The notes below the pieces were generated by a model. It ran no database searches. It was not told the DNA's origin and was given only the letters and a program-made list of their open reading frames with translations. Shown in pieces: positions 1 to 7,262 of a stretch of DNA of 11,381 nucleotides. This DNA comes from CBDVBD01 sp965372135 (lineage in GTDB: Bacteria; Electryoneota; RPQS01; CBDVBD01). The DNA is taken from NCBI GenBank assembly GCA_965372135.1, contig CBDVBD010000108.1, forward strand, positions 1-11,381, written 5' to 3'. The translations under genes were made by a program, and so were the position numbers. Position 1 is the stretch's first letter. Each line of letters starts with the position of its first letter.

Positions 1-200
1 GTCAAAATATAAACCACCCACGCCCAAAGCAACGGAAATCGTAACAATCGTACCACTTGAGCACGATCGGCAGTAACCAGCCGCAACCCCAAAAACACCG
101 CTAATCCTGCTTCCGAAGCTGCTATAGAGAATGGCGCAGTCCCGCAGTACAAAAACCACCCCCACAACGACACCGTCAGTAACCACCGTCGCCAGCTCAC
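1..200 (-). CDS. multipass membrane protein, probable O-antigen ligase/polymerase (partial)
   Basis: Only the first 66 codons are in the window; the gene continues past the left edge. The start is a GTG that overlaps the stop of the GT9-GT4 gene as GTGA and has a GGGAG site 6 nt upstream. The protein begins MSWRRWLLTVSLWGWFLYCG, a basic end and a hydrophobic helix, followed by PFSIAASEAGLAVFLGLRLV, a second hydrophobic stretch, then a basic linker TADRAQVVRLLRF and a third hydrophobic stretch PLLWAWVVYIL. The PFSIA-x-E/N-x-GL pattern in the second helix recalls the N terminus of WaaL-type O-antigen ligases, and the position at the end of a glycosyltransferase operon fits. Too little is present for certainty: a Wzy polymerase or another polytopic glycan enzyme is possible. 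Confidence 0.6.
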   Translation of the reverse strand, partial: MSWRRWLLTVSLWGWFLYCGTAPFSIAASEAGLAVFLGLRLVTADRAQVVRLLRFPLLWAWVVYIL

Positions 201-2362
201 GATATACTCCCAATCACCGGCATATACTCACTGGTATGCAAACCGAGAACCTTGTTATACAGCTCCTCGGTACGCTCCACCATCCTTGCCATCGACAATT
301 CCTGCACTACCCTATCACGACCAGCCTCACCCATGGACTTCCTTAGATTAGCATTATCAATTAATTGCAACATCGCCTCTGCCAACCGATTCGGATCATT
401 AGGCGGAATCACCACCCCAGTCACGCCATCTACAATCGACTCTCCAACCGCATTAACATCTGTACCAATCACCGGCAGCCCCGCCGCCATCATCTCCAGC
501 GCGATCCGGCACATCACTTCCGAACCCGTGGACGCCACCACCCCAATATCAAGCCTACGTAACACATCACGAACATCATCAGCTTGATCCTCGATCTTGA
601 CTCGATCCTCAATCCCCGATGAAATCGCCATCCGCTGGAGGTCATCATGGCTAATCTGAGCCGACTCACCGGAAATTAAAAACCGCGCATCAGGAGCCTT
701 AACCGCCACCTCCGCAGCTGCCCGCAGAAACACATCATGCCCCTTAACCGGCGACAATCTGCAGACTATCCCCACCCATACTTCCCGACCGGAATCCTCC
801 CCAGATTCCGAATACAAATCCTGAAAAGGCACCGGATCTATCCCTCCCGGAATCACCGAAATCTTATCCCCAATTCCGGAAAAAGCATCCAAATACCGCT
901 GCCGAGACCCCTCGCAGGTCACCACTACCCAGTCGGTACCACGCTCATGCAGCCACCGGTTCAACGCATGCCCCTTCGGTGGACGCGGATCACACACCGA
1001 CCGCACCAATGGCGTATTCCGCCCCAACCCATATAAGGCTGCCGCTACCTGCGAATGCCCCATAGGGCAATGCGCATTAACCAAAGTTACCGGCAATTCC
1101 GACAATATCGCCCGGATACGTATAACATTGCGTGCTACCGACACCGGATCCTGCTTATGAAGCGGTAACCCGATTGTCTCCAACCCCAATTCGGAAGCCC
1201 GTTCCAATGCTGGAGTTCCTGGTCGCCCCATTAGCCACACTTGATGTCCCCGGTCCCGGAGCCCCGTCGCCAATCCTACTGCCAAATAGGTTGCCGCATT
1301 CCACCAGGGCGATGTAATCGTAATCAGCACTGAAAGCGGCGGAACTCTATGACCAATGGCAACTGATTTCCGATCCTGACTGATAACCTCCCGAGCGAAA
1401 CCAAACACCTTATCCACACTGATAGACGCCATACTATCGTCAGCGGAAACCGGTGTCAATACCCGGTCAATCTGACCCAAAGGACCCCATCGGTTGGGAT
1501 GCATACTCCGACCCAAAGGGTACAACCCCACAACCGGTGCCCCCAGCGCATTCGCTAAATGAATCGGACCTGTCGAATTCGCTATTACTAAATCAGACCG
1601 CTGAAACAGTGCCGCAAGCTCTGGAATACTCAATTTCCCAGCCAGATTTGGAATCCCTGCTGCATAATCACTAACCCCCTGTACTAAATGACGTTCGGCT
1701 TCTGAACCGGTCAGCAAAACTGAAAGTCCCTCACTGTGAAGCCGCTCCGCTAACTTGGCAAAACTTTCCAAAGACCAATCCTTGGCTGATTCCCCACTCA
1801 CTGGATGTAACACTACCAGCTTGGAATCTGACTCCACTCCCACTTCAGCAAGCAACATAGTAATTCGAGTATCAGCCTCTTCCGGAACCTTAAACTCCCA
1901 CAACGGCTCAGGAACCCCCTTAACACCAGCCAATCTCGCAATATTGAGATTATAAAACACCTCATGACGAATCCCCCATTTCCGATGTTCGAACCATCGT
2001 CGATGAAACCAGATACTCTGCAACCGTGTCCCCGGACCCACTCGCACCGGTATCCCCGCCCGAACTAATAATCGTATCACTTCCAGTGACTGCCACAAGC
2101 ATACAGCCATATCAAATTGATACCGCCGAATCTCATCCAGCACCACATTCTTTGGTCGGTCAATTTCGATCACCCCATCCAACCAAGAACACATCGTTAC
2201 CACTGACGCTGTATACTTCCGGCATAAAAACATCACCTTAGCATCCGGATATGTCAACTTCAACGCCCGTGCCGTTGGCAGCGCCAATACTACATCCCCC
2301 ATCCGATCCGTCCGACATATCAAAATCGACTTAGGTGACTCTTGCTGGTTATTGCTGCTCAA
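197..2362 (-). CDS. two-domain glycosyltransferase, GT9 (heptosyltransferase-like) fused to GT4
   Basis: A single open frame encodes 721 residues with two complete GT-B glycosyltransferases. Residues about 10-325 are GT9: ILICRTDRMGDVVLALPTARA (Asp23 matches the catalytic Asp of WaaC), LHPVSG (185-190), LLTGSEAE (217-223) and ANSTGPIHLANALGAPVVGLYP (261-282), the ADP-heptose-type donor site. Residues about 343-705 are GT4: LITITSPWWNAATY, VNAHCPMGHS, VCRLSPVKGHDVF (533-545) and the EX7E pair Glu615/Glu623 in GSEVMCRIALEMMAAGLPV. A linker of about 17 residues joins them. No membrane helix is seen. The TTG at 2362 is chosen for its ribosome site; ATG 2386 would add eight residues, and the frame further upstream (to 2530) is Cys/Gly/Trp-rich and lies inside the GT2 gene. 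The stop shares GTGA with the next gene. It likely performs two successive sugar additions to an LPS-like core; donors are inferred. Confidence 0.93.
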   Translation of the reverse strand: MSSNNQQESPKSILICRTDRMGDVVLALPTARALKLTYPDAKVMFLCRKYTASVVTMCSWLDGVIEIDRPKNVVLDEIRRYQFDMAVCLWQSLEVIRLLVRAGIPVRVGPGTRLQSIWFHRRWFEHRKWGIRHEVFYNLNIARLAGVKGVPEPLWEFKVPEEADTRITMLLAEVGVESDSKLVVLHPVSGESAKDWSLESFAKLAERLHSEGLSVLLTGSEAERHLVQGVSDYAAGIPNLAGKLSIPELAALFQRSDLVIANSTGPIHLANALGAPVVGLYPLGRSMHPNRWGPLGQIDRVLTPVSADDSMASISVDKVFGFAREVISQDRKSVAIGHRVPPLSVLITITSPWWNAATYLAVGLATGLRDRGHQVWLMGRPGTPALERASELGLETIGLPLHKQDPVSVARNVIRIRAILSELPVTLVNAHCPMGHSQVAAALYGLGRNTPLVRSVCDPRPPKGHALNRWLHERGTDWVVVTCEGSRQRYLDAFSGIGDKISVIPGGIDPVPFQDLYSESGEDSGREVWVGIVCRLSPVKGHDVFLRAAAEVAVKAPDARFLISGESAQISHDDLQRMAISSGIEDRVKIEDQADDVRDVLRRLDIGVVASTGSEVMCRIALEMMAAGLPVIGTDVNAVGESIVDGVTGVVIPPNDPNRLAEAMLQLIDNANLRKSMGEAGRDRVVQELSMARMVERTEELYNKVLGLHTSEYMPVIGSIS
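207..211 (-). promoter_or_regulatory. ribosome binding site of the terminal membrane-protein gene
   Basis: GGGAG on the minus strand lies 6 nt before the GTG at 200, inside the end of the GT9-GT4 gene. With the GTGA stop-start overlap it supports a real gene at the left edge. Confidence 0.55.
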
Positions 2363-3128
2363 AATCCCCACTCCGTAATTTGGCATACTTAACCAGGACA
2401 TGCACCGCAGACAACATCGCCAACAACAACCCCCGCCACCCGTCCAACACCCCCACCCGAACCACTGCCATCCTGAGGAACATCCAGCACGGTCGGAGCG
2501 ACAAATCCCACCAATGACACCGCCTGCCACGATCCGCTAAATCCTTAGCCCCCAACGTAGTGTACCGATTCAACTTATCAAAATACTCGGTTAAACTATC
2601 ATCTGTATGATGTTCCAATGGCTGCGTCAACTGCCTTGTATCCCCATCAACCCGAATCGACTCATGAACCTGCACCTGATTAAATTTCCCATGCGATTTC
2701 CGAAATATCCTGAGCACTCGATCCGGATACCACCCCCCAAATCGCATCCACCTCCGCAAGAAATAATTCCGGCGAGGAACCGTAAACCCATGAAACATAA
2801 CATCACTCCCGGTCAACACCTGCCGTATCTCTAACGCCAATGATTCCGGAATCACCTCATCCGCATCCAACAAAAACACCCAATTACCTGAAGCCTGATC
2901 CACCGCCCACTGCTTGGTCTTGGCATATCCTTCCCACCCACGTTCCAACACCATCGCACCCTCATGTCGAGCCATATCAGCGGTCCGATCTTTCGTACTA
3001 TCATCCACTACCACCAGCACTTCCTCAGCCCACCGTGCACTCTCAACCGCCCTGCCGATGATCGCTTCCACATCCTTGGCAACAATCACCACTGAAACAG
3101 TCTGCACAGTATTCTCAATGCTGCACAT
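2349..3128 (-). CDS. GT2 family glycosyltransferase, KdtX/WaaE-like (LPS core)
   Basis: This 259-residue GT-A transferase acts on the cytoplasmic face of the inner membrane. The N-terminal nucleotide-sugar fold reads TVSVVIVAKDVEAIIGRAVESA, with VDDSTKDRT (41-49), WEGYAKTKQWA (65-75) and the metal-binding LLDADE (86-91). The rest follows the KdtX/WaaE pattern closely: PRRNYFLRRWMRFGGWYPDRVLRIF (118-142), VHES (154-157), the EYFDKLNRYTTLGA segment (181-194), and a C-terminal region with RVGVLDGWRGLLLAMLSAVHV containing an amphipathic or membrane-associating helix. Enterobacterial WaaE adds glucose to heptose I of the LPS inner core; the same donor and acceptor here are inference. Length is normal. 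The gene overlaps its upstream neighbour by 14 nt and the downstream double glycosyltransferase by about 14 nt. Confidence 0.92.
   Translation of the reverse strand: MCSIENTVQTVSVVIVAKDVEAIIGRAVESARWAEEVLVVVDDSTKDRTADMARHEGAMVLERGWEGYAKTKQWAVDQASGNWVFLLDADEVIPESLALEIRQVLTGSDVMFHGFTVPRRNYFLRRWMRFGGWYPDRVLRIFRKSHGKFNQVQVHESIRVDGDTRQLTQPLEHHTDDSLTEYFDKLNRYTTLGAKDLADRGRRCHWWDLSLRPCWMFLRMAVVRVGVLDGWRGLLLAMLSAVHVLVKYAKLRSGDFEQQ
2371..2374 (-). promoter_or_regulatory. ribosome binding site supporting a TTG start for the GT9-GT4 gene
   Basis: GGAG on the minus strand lies 8 nt before TTG 2362, with GGGG closer in. The upstream in-frame ATG (2386) and GTG (2371) have no such site at a suitable distance. 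Confidence 0.5.
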
Positions 3129-4248
3129 TGGACTCCCCTATCGCCTGTTGAAATATCTCTACCAATCGCGCCATATGGTCATCCAATTTATACCGCCGAA
3201 CCACCCGTTCCCTGCCTCGATTTCCCATTTCCCGTTGTAACTCGTTATCCTCAAACAGTCGCTGCATCGCTTCCGTAAATGCCGCAGCATTTTCTGGTAA
3301 CACCAAAATCCCTGTCTGACCATCAATCACAATCTCGGGCACACCTCCCGCATCCGTGGCAATCACCGGCAATCCGAAACTCATCGCCTCAATCAACACC
3401 AACCCAAATGTTTCCTTACGTGACGGCATCACCAATACATCCAGCATCGGGTAACACTTACCCGGATCATCGATGTACCCCAAAAACCTGACACGATTCC
3501 CCAGCCCTACCGAAGCCACCTGATCTTCCAACACCTTCTGATACCCCGGTTCCCCGCGGGTTTCCTCCCCGATCAACACCCCCAAAATCCTATCGTAGTC
3601 TTTAAGTTCCGCTAACGCCTCCAAAAACACCCCCTGCCCCTTCCCCGGATCCAATCGCCCCACCACCCCAAACACTACCTGCTGTTCCGATATTCCGTAC
3701 TCTTGCCGTAGCTGATGCCTTAGGTCTGAATCCGGTTGAAGCTCATCAGTATCAATCCCATACGGCAATACAATCACCTTGTCAGCAGCGATGGAGGTAC
3801 ACCGTGTAACCTGGGTTCTAATCTCATCGGTCAATGCAATAACGCAGGTCACATGCCTCCACACCCACTGATGCAAAATATCTCGCTTCGGATAATTTGA
3901 CACCATCTGCTGCGAAAATATCACCGGCACCTTCCCGCCAAAAACCTCTGCAACCGCGATCACCCACAAATCCCTGGATAGATGTGCATGAATCAAATGC
4001 GGTCTAAATCTCCTAACAACTCCAGCTAATGCAGCAATAGTCGCTACCGGGAAATACCCGGCACGTTGAACCTGAAGCATCTCAACTCCCGATTCCTCAC
4101 ACTTATCAGCAATCGGACTCCCTGAAAGTGTCACCATTTTTACCTGATGCCCCCAATCCTGAAGCCTTACCGCGACTGACGCCGCATACATCTCCAACCC
4201 CCCCCACGACCGGGATAGGCACACCTCTAAGATATTAAGTGGCGTCAT
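3115..4248 (-). CDS. GT4 family (GT-B fold) glycosyltransferase
   Basis: This 377-residue retaining glycosyltransferase is cytoplasmic or membrane-peripheral and uses an activated sugar donor. The N-terminal acceptor domain starts LNILEVCLSRSWGGLEMYA, with the glycine loop GGLE at 16-19 and HAHLSRD (88-93). The donor domain holds FGVVGRLDPGKGQ (193-205), the EX7E motif in SRKETFGLVLIEAMSFG (Glu279 and Glu287), and TDAGGVPEIV (298-307), all standard for GT4. The ATG at 4248 shares ATGA with the stop of the sulfatase-fold gene, and the predicted fold begins immediately after it. An open frame up to 4353 exists but adds non-conserved sequence inside the upstream gene. The stop at 3117-3115 lies 14 nt inside the following GT2 gene, indicating translational coupling. 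The sugar and acceptor cannot be read from the sequence; LPS core or O-chain is inferred from the neighbours. Confidence 0.92.
   Translation of the reverse strand: MTPLNILEVCLSRSWGGLEMYAASVAVRLQDWGHQVKMVTLSGSPIADKCEESGVEMLQVQRAGYFPVATIAALAGVVRRFRPHLIHAHLSRDLWVIAVAEVFGGKVPVIFSQQMVSNYPKRDILHQWVWRHVTCVIALTDEIRTQVTRCTSIAADKVIVLPYGIDTDELQPDSDLRHQLRQEYGISEQQVVFGVVGRLDPGKGQGVFLEALAELKDYDRILGVLIGEETRGEPGYQKVLEDQVASVGLGNRVRFLGYIDDPGKCYPMLDVLVMPSRKETFGLVLIEAMSFGLPVIATDAGGVPEIVIDGQTGILVLPENAAAFTEAMQRLFEDNELQREMGNRGRERVVRRYKLDDHMARLVEIFQQAIGESNVQH
3133..3138 (-). promoter_or_regulatory. ribosome binding site of the GT2 gene, inside the GT4 gene
   Basis: GGGGAG on the minus strand lies 4 nt before the ATG at 3128, within the last codons of the GT4 gene. 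It supports re-initiation at the overlap. Confidence 0.6.
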
Positions 4249-6662
4249 TGGATATAACCCCAATCCTTCAATATCTCCCGAATCCCGCCCACAATCGGCT
4301 CCCTGCCGCTGCCAGCCGCCACCCACATCTCTAATGCGTTCTTCTGAAACCATACCGCATCGAGATTAGGAACTACAGCCGCCGGTATCATCCCTTCCCA
4401 TCCTCGAAATTCCTGCCAATTCCCCGGCAGTGCAAACGGTCCCCATAATACAGATGCCCCTTGTACATCAGGCTCTACAGCAAAATCCTTCCCACTACCG
4501 TCGTAAATCCAATATATCTCACCTCCGCCAACATTCAATCCCTCAAACCGAAGTGTACTGCCGTTAATCGTATAATCAACATCCCCAATATCCCCAATTA
4601 CCATCGGCTCCGACATCAACTCCACTTCCCCCTGAACCTGCACCGAATCCGGAACCACCATTCGGTACACCCACACCGGATCCGGAACCTGCTCATCGAA
4701 CATCCTGCGGATTTCATCCAACCTCGGATGCCCCTCATCAACCAGACTATATAACTCCAGCGGGTCATTGTGCAGATCATACAATTCTTCCCCCACATCC
4801 CGTACCTGTAATCCCTCTGACGTCATCACCCACACCGCTTCGAATCCCGGAAAACGCCGTACATATTTCCAATGATTGTTAACTCGCATTGAAATCCCGT
4901 TCCTTGACTCGCTGAACACCAACTCCGTACCGGCACCCTGACCCCCCATCACTGGAATCAAAGACTCCCCCTGAAACTCCCCTGGCACTTCCAATCCCAA
5001 CAAATCCAATACCGTCGGTGCCACATCCATCAACTGAACCTGCGCCGAAATGTCCGTATCTTCAGGAAGCCTCCCCTCCCAAGAGAAAATCAACGGCACT
5101 CGAAGCTCATCATCGAAAAAGCTGCGTCCATGCTGATACACCATCTTGGTCCCGCTTGAAACCAGTGTAGCGCATTCCCGGATCACCGGATGCCGCCGGG
5201 TCACTTCCCCATGATCAGCGCACGCCACGAACAAAGTACTCTCCCGCTGCCCCAGCTTATCAATCGACCTCACTACCCGCCCCAAATACTCATCGGAATA
5301 CCGCACTTCCCCCAAATACTGGTTATACAACACCCGCCAATCACCGTTATCCTTCCCGAAAACCTTCCGGGTGTACCGAAACGGCGGCTTGTAACTGTAA
5401 TGCGGCGCATTGTAATTGACGAATAGAAACACCGCCTCCTGCGGATCGTTACGCAAATATCGGATCGCCATTTCTGTAATATCCACCGTATCGTAATAAT
5501 CCCGCTCCACATCCCACACCCGGTCAAATCCCATATCCATTCCCAATGAGGTCGCGCCATGCATAAAGACATCATTCCCCAGCATCACCGTAGTATAACC
5601 CGCTTGCTTGAGCTCGGTAACCAAGTTACGTGTCACCGTCTTATAGTATACCTCTCGTTCCACCGATGCAATCGAATATGCCACAATCGGTGTTCCCAAC
5701 GAGGTATGCGGTCGCGATGCGAACATCGAATACAACGAAGGTCGCGTCCAATTGCCGTTGATAATCGCATTACGAAAATAGATCCCGGATTCCTTCAACT
5801 TACTCAGATTCGGCAGCACCCTACTGCTTGTAGTTACATCCTCCAACAACCGAGCCTGCACCGCATCTACCATAAGAAACACCACATCGGGCAGCTCAGA
5901 ATCCACCGGAGCTCTATCGCTTAAGAGCCGGGGTTCCGCCCAAAACGGAAATACATCCCCACCCTCACCTAACGTCTCAAATCGAAAAACCCCGTTTCCC
6001 GTACTTCCCCTGGGCACTTTAACCGATACCTCCACCCAGTATTCCCGGTCCGCCATCGCTTCCACATACAAGTATTTCCCAAACGTCTCATGCCACCACG
6101 ACCTCGGATACGATACCGGGTCTTCCGCCGTTATCACACTGTCATACAGCACTTCCCCGTACCGGTCGGTCTGATACAATACCCGAAATCGAACCGAACC
6201 TTGCCCGGTCGAACCAGAAGAAGATAACACCGTAACCGCCGTTTGTAACCTATCTCCTGGAACCGCTCCTGCACGCCATTCAACTATTGTCTCCGGGGGT
6301 GCCAAGAACGCCGGGCGGCAGTCGATCAGTTCCTCAAACTGTCCCCTGCCAACCCAGGCACAAGCAAACTTCGATGCCACCTCCCGGTCACGCATCCCAT
6401 TCCAACCCACCCCCGGCAAGCTGCTGGCTGCTTTCAGTACCTCCTCCATCGCAGGATATTCAACCGTCACATCCTCCTCTGGATCAAAAAGTCGCTGTTG
6501 AACAAACACTCTTTGCGGCTTAGGACCGGGAATATTCAGTACCTGCCGCATCGGATTCGGCAATCGCGTTGGATTGGGAAGCACGAAAAAACCCTCCCAG
6601 ACAACCACAATCACCAGAAGGGTCAATAATATCTTAATTCCATATTTTACAGTACTGTACAA
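4245..6662 (-). CDS. membrane-anchored sulfatase-superfamily protein with a Thr nucleophile position
   Basis: This 805-residue protein probably acts in the periplasm. One N-terminal membrane helix (about 9-27) is followed by a beta-rich region (about 125-245), the catalytic alkaline-phosphatase/sulfatase domain (about 257-640) and a C-terminal extension with beta-rich and Trp-rich stretches (about 670-805). Catalytic-domain landmarks are Asp266 (VFLMVDAV), the nucleophile region NWTRPSLYSMF (304-314), His421, Asp483-His484 in ADHGE, His511, and ELYDLHNDPLELYSL (627-640), typical of sulfatases. Where sulfatases carry Cys or Ser in C/S-x-P-S-R, this protein has Thr306 and Leu310, so formylglycine maturation is not possible there. 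Thr is the nucleophile in the related LTA synthase and phosphoethanolamine transferases, so phosphotransfer or phosphodiester chemistry on a glycan is plausible. The gene starts at TTG and ends in ATGA shared with the next glycosyltransferase. The superfamily is firm; the reaction is not. Confidence 0.88.
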   Translation of the reverse strand: MYSTVKYGIKILLTLLVIVVVWEGFFVLPNPTRLPNPMRQVLNIPGPKPQRVFVQQRLFDPEEDVTVEYPAMEEVLKAASSLPGVGWNGMRDREVASKFACAWVGRGQFEELIDCRPAFLAPPETIVEWRAGAVPGDRLQTAVTVLSSSGSTGQGSVRFRVLYQTDRYGEVLYDSVITAEDPVSYPRSWWHETFGKYLYVEAMADREYWVEVSVKVPRGSTGNGVFRFETLGEGGDVFPFWAEPRLLSDRAPVDSELPDVVFLMVDAVQARLLEDVTTSSRVLPNLSKLKESGIYFRNAIINGNWTRPSLYSMFASRPHTSLGTPIVAYSIASVEREVYYKTVTRNLVTELKQAGYTTVMLGNDVFMHGATSLGMDMGFDRVWDVERDYYDTVDITEMAIRYLRNDPQEAVFLFVNYNAPHYSYKPPFRYTRKVFGKDNGDWRVLYNQYLGEVRYSDEYLGRVVRSIDKLGQRESTLFVACADHGEVTRRHPVIRECATLVSSGTKMVYQHGRSFFDDELRVPLIFSWEGRLPEDTDISAQVQLMDVAPTVLDLLGLEVPGEFQGESLIPVMGGQGAGTELVFSESRNGISMRVNNHWKYVRRFPGFEAVWVMTSEGLQVRDVGEELYDLHNDPLELYSLVDEGHPRLDEIRRMFDEQVPDPVWVYRMVVPDSVQVQGEVELMSEPMVIGDIGDVDYTINGSTLRFEGLNVGGGEIYWIYDGSGKDFAVEPDVQGASVLWGPFALPGNWQEFRGWEGMIPAAVVPNLDAVWFQKNALEMWVAAGSGREPIVGGIREILKDWGYIQ

Positions 6663-6765
6663 TCGAATTCCTGAATAATCTACTTGAAGATATATGAGGT
6701 GATAAAATACGCAAGAAAGGATAGAACATCACTACACAACACAAACTTGCCCCCTTGGACGCACC
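6663..6765 (-). other. intergenic region upstream of the glycan operon
   Basis: This short gap between the phosphatase gene and the sulfatase-fold gene is the only sizeable break before the five overlapping genes, so it is the natural place for their promoter. On the minus strand it turns AT-rich towards its end. TATATC (6694-6689) is a possible -10 box, but the hexamer 17 nt upstream, TTCTTG, is a poor -35. AGGA (6672-6669) is the ribosome site. No terminator hairpin for the upstream gene is seen. Confidence 0.35.
6669..6672 (-). promoter_or_regulatory. ribosome binding site supporting a TTG start
   Basis: AGGA on the minus strand lies 6 nt before the TTG at 6662. No ATG or GTG lies in frame between this site and the predicted membrane anchor, so the TTG is the likely start of the sulfatase-fold protein. 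Confidence 0.55.
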
Positions 6766-7227
6766 CTATCCATCCAAATACGGCAAAATCCGTTTAATCT
6801 CTGTTTCAATCTCCAAAAAAGTACGCTCGTATCCCCGGAAATCAGACCCAAACGGATCCTGAATCTCTAAACTAACAGCAATCGGTCTTAGACGCCCTAA
6901 ATCTTTCAATAATATTATTGATGCCTGCCTGTCCGGGTACCTCTTCTGCAACACATCCCGCTGAGCCGATGTCATTGTAATTACCCAATCCGCCCAATTG
7001 ATTAGCTCATCCGACACCGATCGGGTAATATGCCAAGAAATATCAACATCGTGAGATGCCGCTACTTCTATTGCCGTGTCGTTGGCAGGTAGTCCCTCCT
7101 CCGCATGGATTCCCGCCGATCGCACCACGATATCGCCCCGCCCATCTTCCGATACCAACTTCCGGAGTATCCCCTCCGCCATCGCACTCCTGCAAGTATT
7201 CCCAGTACACACAAACAACAAATTCAC
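6766..7227 (-). CDS. low-molecular-weight phosphatase, YwlE-like (probable protein-arginine phosphatase)
   Basis: This is a cytosolic phosphatase of the LMW-PTP fold. From the GTG at 7227 it is 153 residues, the normal family length. The P-loop is C7-TGNTC-R13 followed by Ser14 (the CX5R motif with nucleophile Cys7), and the general acid is Asp124 in DPFGSD. The residue at P-loop position 11 is Thr. In Bacillus YwlE (start MDIIFVCTGNTCRS) this Thr favours phosphoarginine over phosphotyrosine, while classical tyrosine phosphatases have a bulkier Ile or Leu. The start GTG has GGAG 5 nt upstream and gives YwlE-like numbering. An in-frame ATG at 7263, overlapping the Sua5 stop as TGATG, would add 12 residues and is the alternative. 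The linkage to Sua5/YwlC supports the YwlE assignment. The phosphoarginine substrate is inferred, and arsenate-reductase or tyrosine-phosphatase activity cannot be excluded. Confidence 0.85.
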   Translation of the reverse strand: MNLLFVCTGNTCRSAMAEGILRKLVSEDGRGDIVVRSAGIHAEEGLPANDTAIEVAASHDVDISWHITRSVSDELINWADWVITMTSAQRDVLQKRYPDRQASIILLKDLGRLRPIAVSLEIQDPFGSDFRGYERTFLEIETEIKRILPYLDG

Positions 7228-7232
7228 CGCAT

Positions 7233-7236
7233 CTCC
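7233..7236 (-). promoter_or_regulatory. ribosome binding site deciding the phosphatase start
   Basis: GGAG on the minus strand lies 5 nt before the GTG at 7227. The upstream in-frame ATG at 7263 has only weak purine sequence before it (GAAAGACATT), which is why the shorter protein is preferred. Confidence 0.55.
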
Positions 7237-7262
7237 GATCCTAAATTCCCCCCTGAAAAACA

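Noticed and set aside
2387..2530. N-terminal extension of the GT9-GT4 protein up to 2530
   Set aside because: It is a Cys/Gly/Trp-rich stretch lying wholly inside the GT2 gene, with no family similarity; GT9 proteins start close to the ILICRTDRMGD strand.
4249..4353. N-terminal extension of the GT4 protein up to 4353
   Set aside because: It overlaps the end of the sulfatase-fold gene and is not GT4-like; the ATG at 4248 in the ATGA overlap starts right before the first fold strand.
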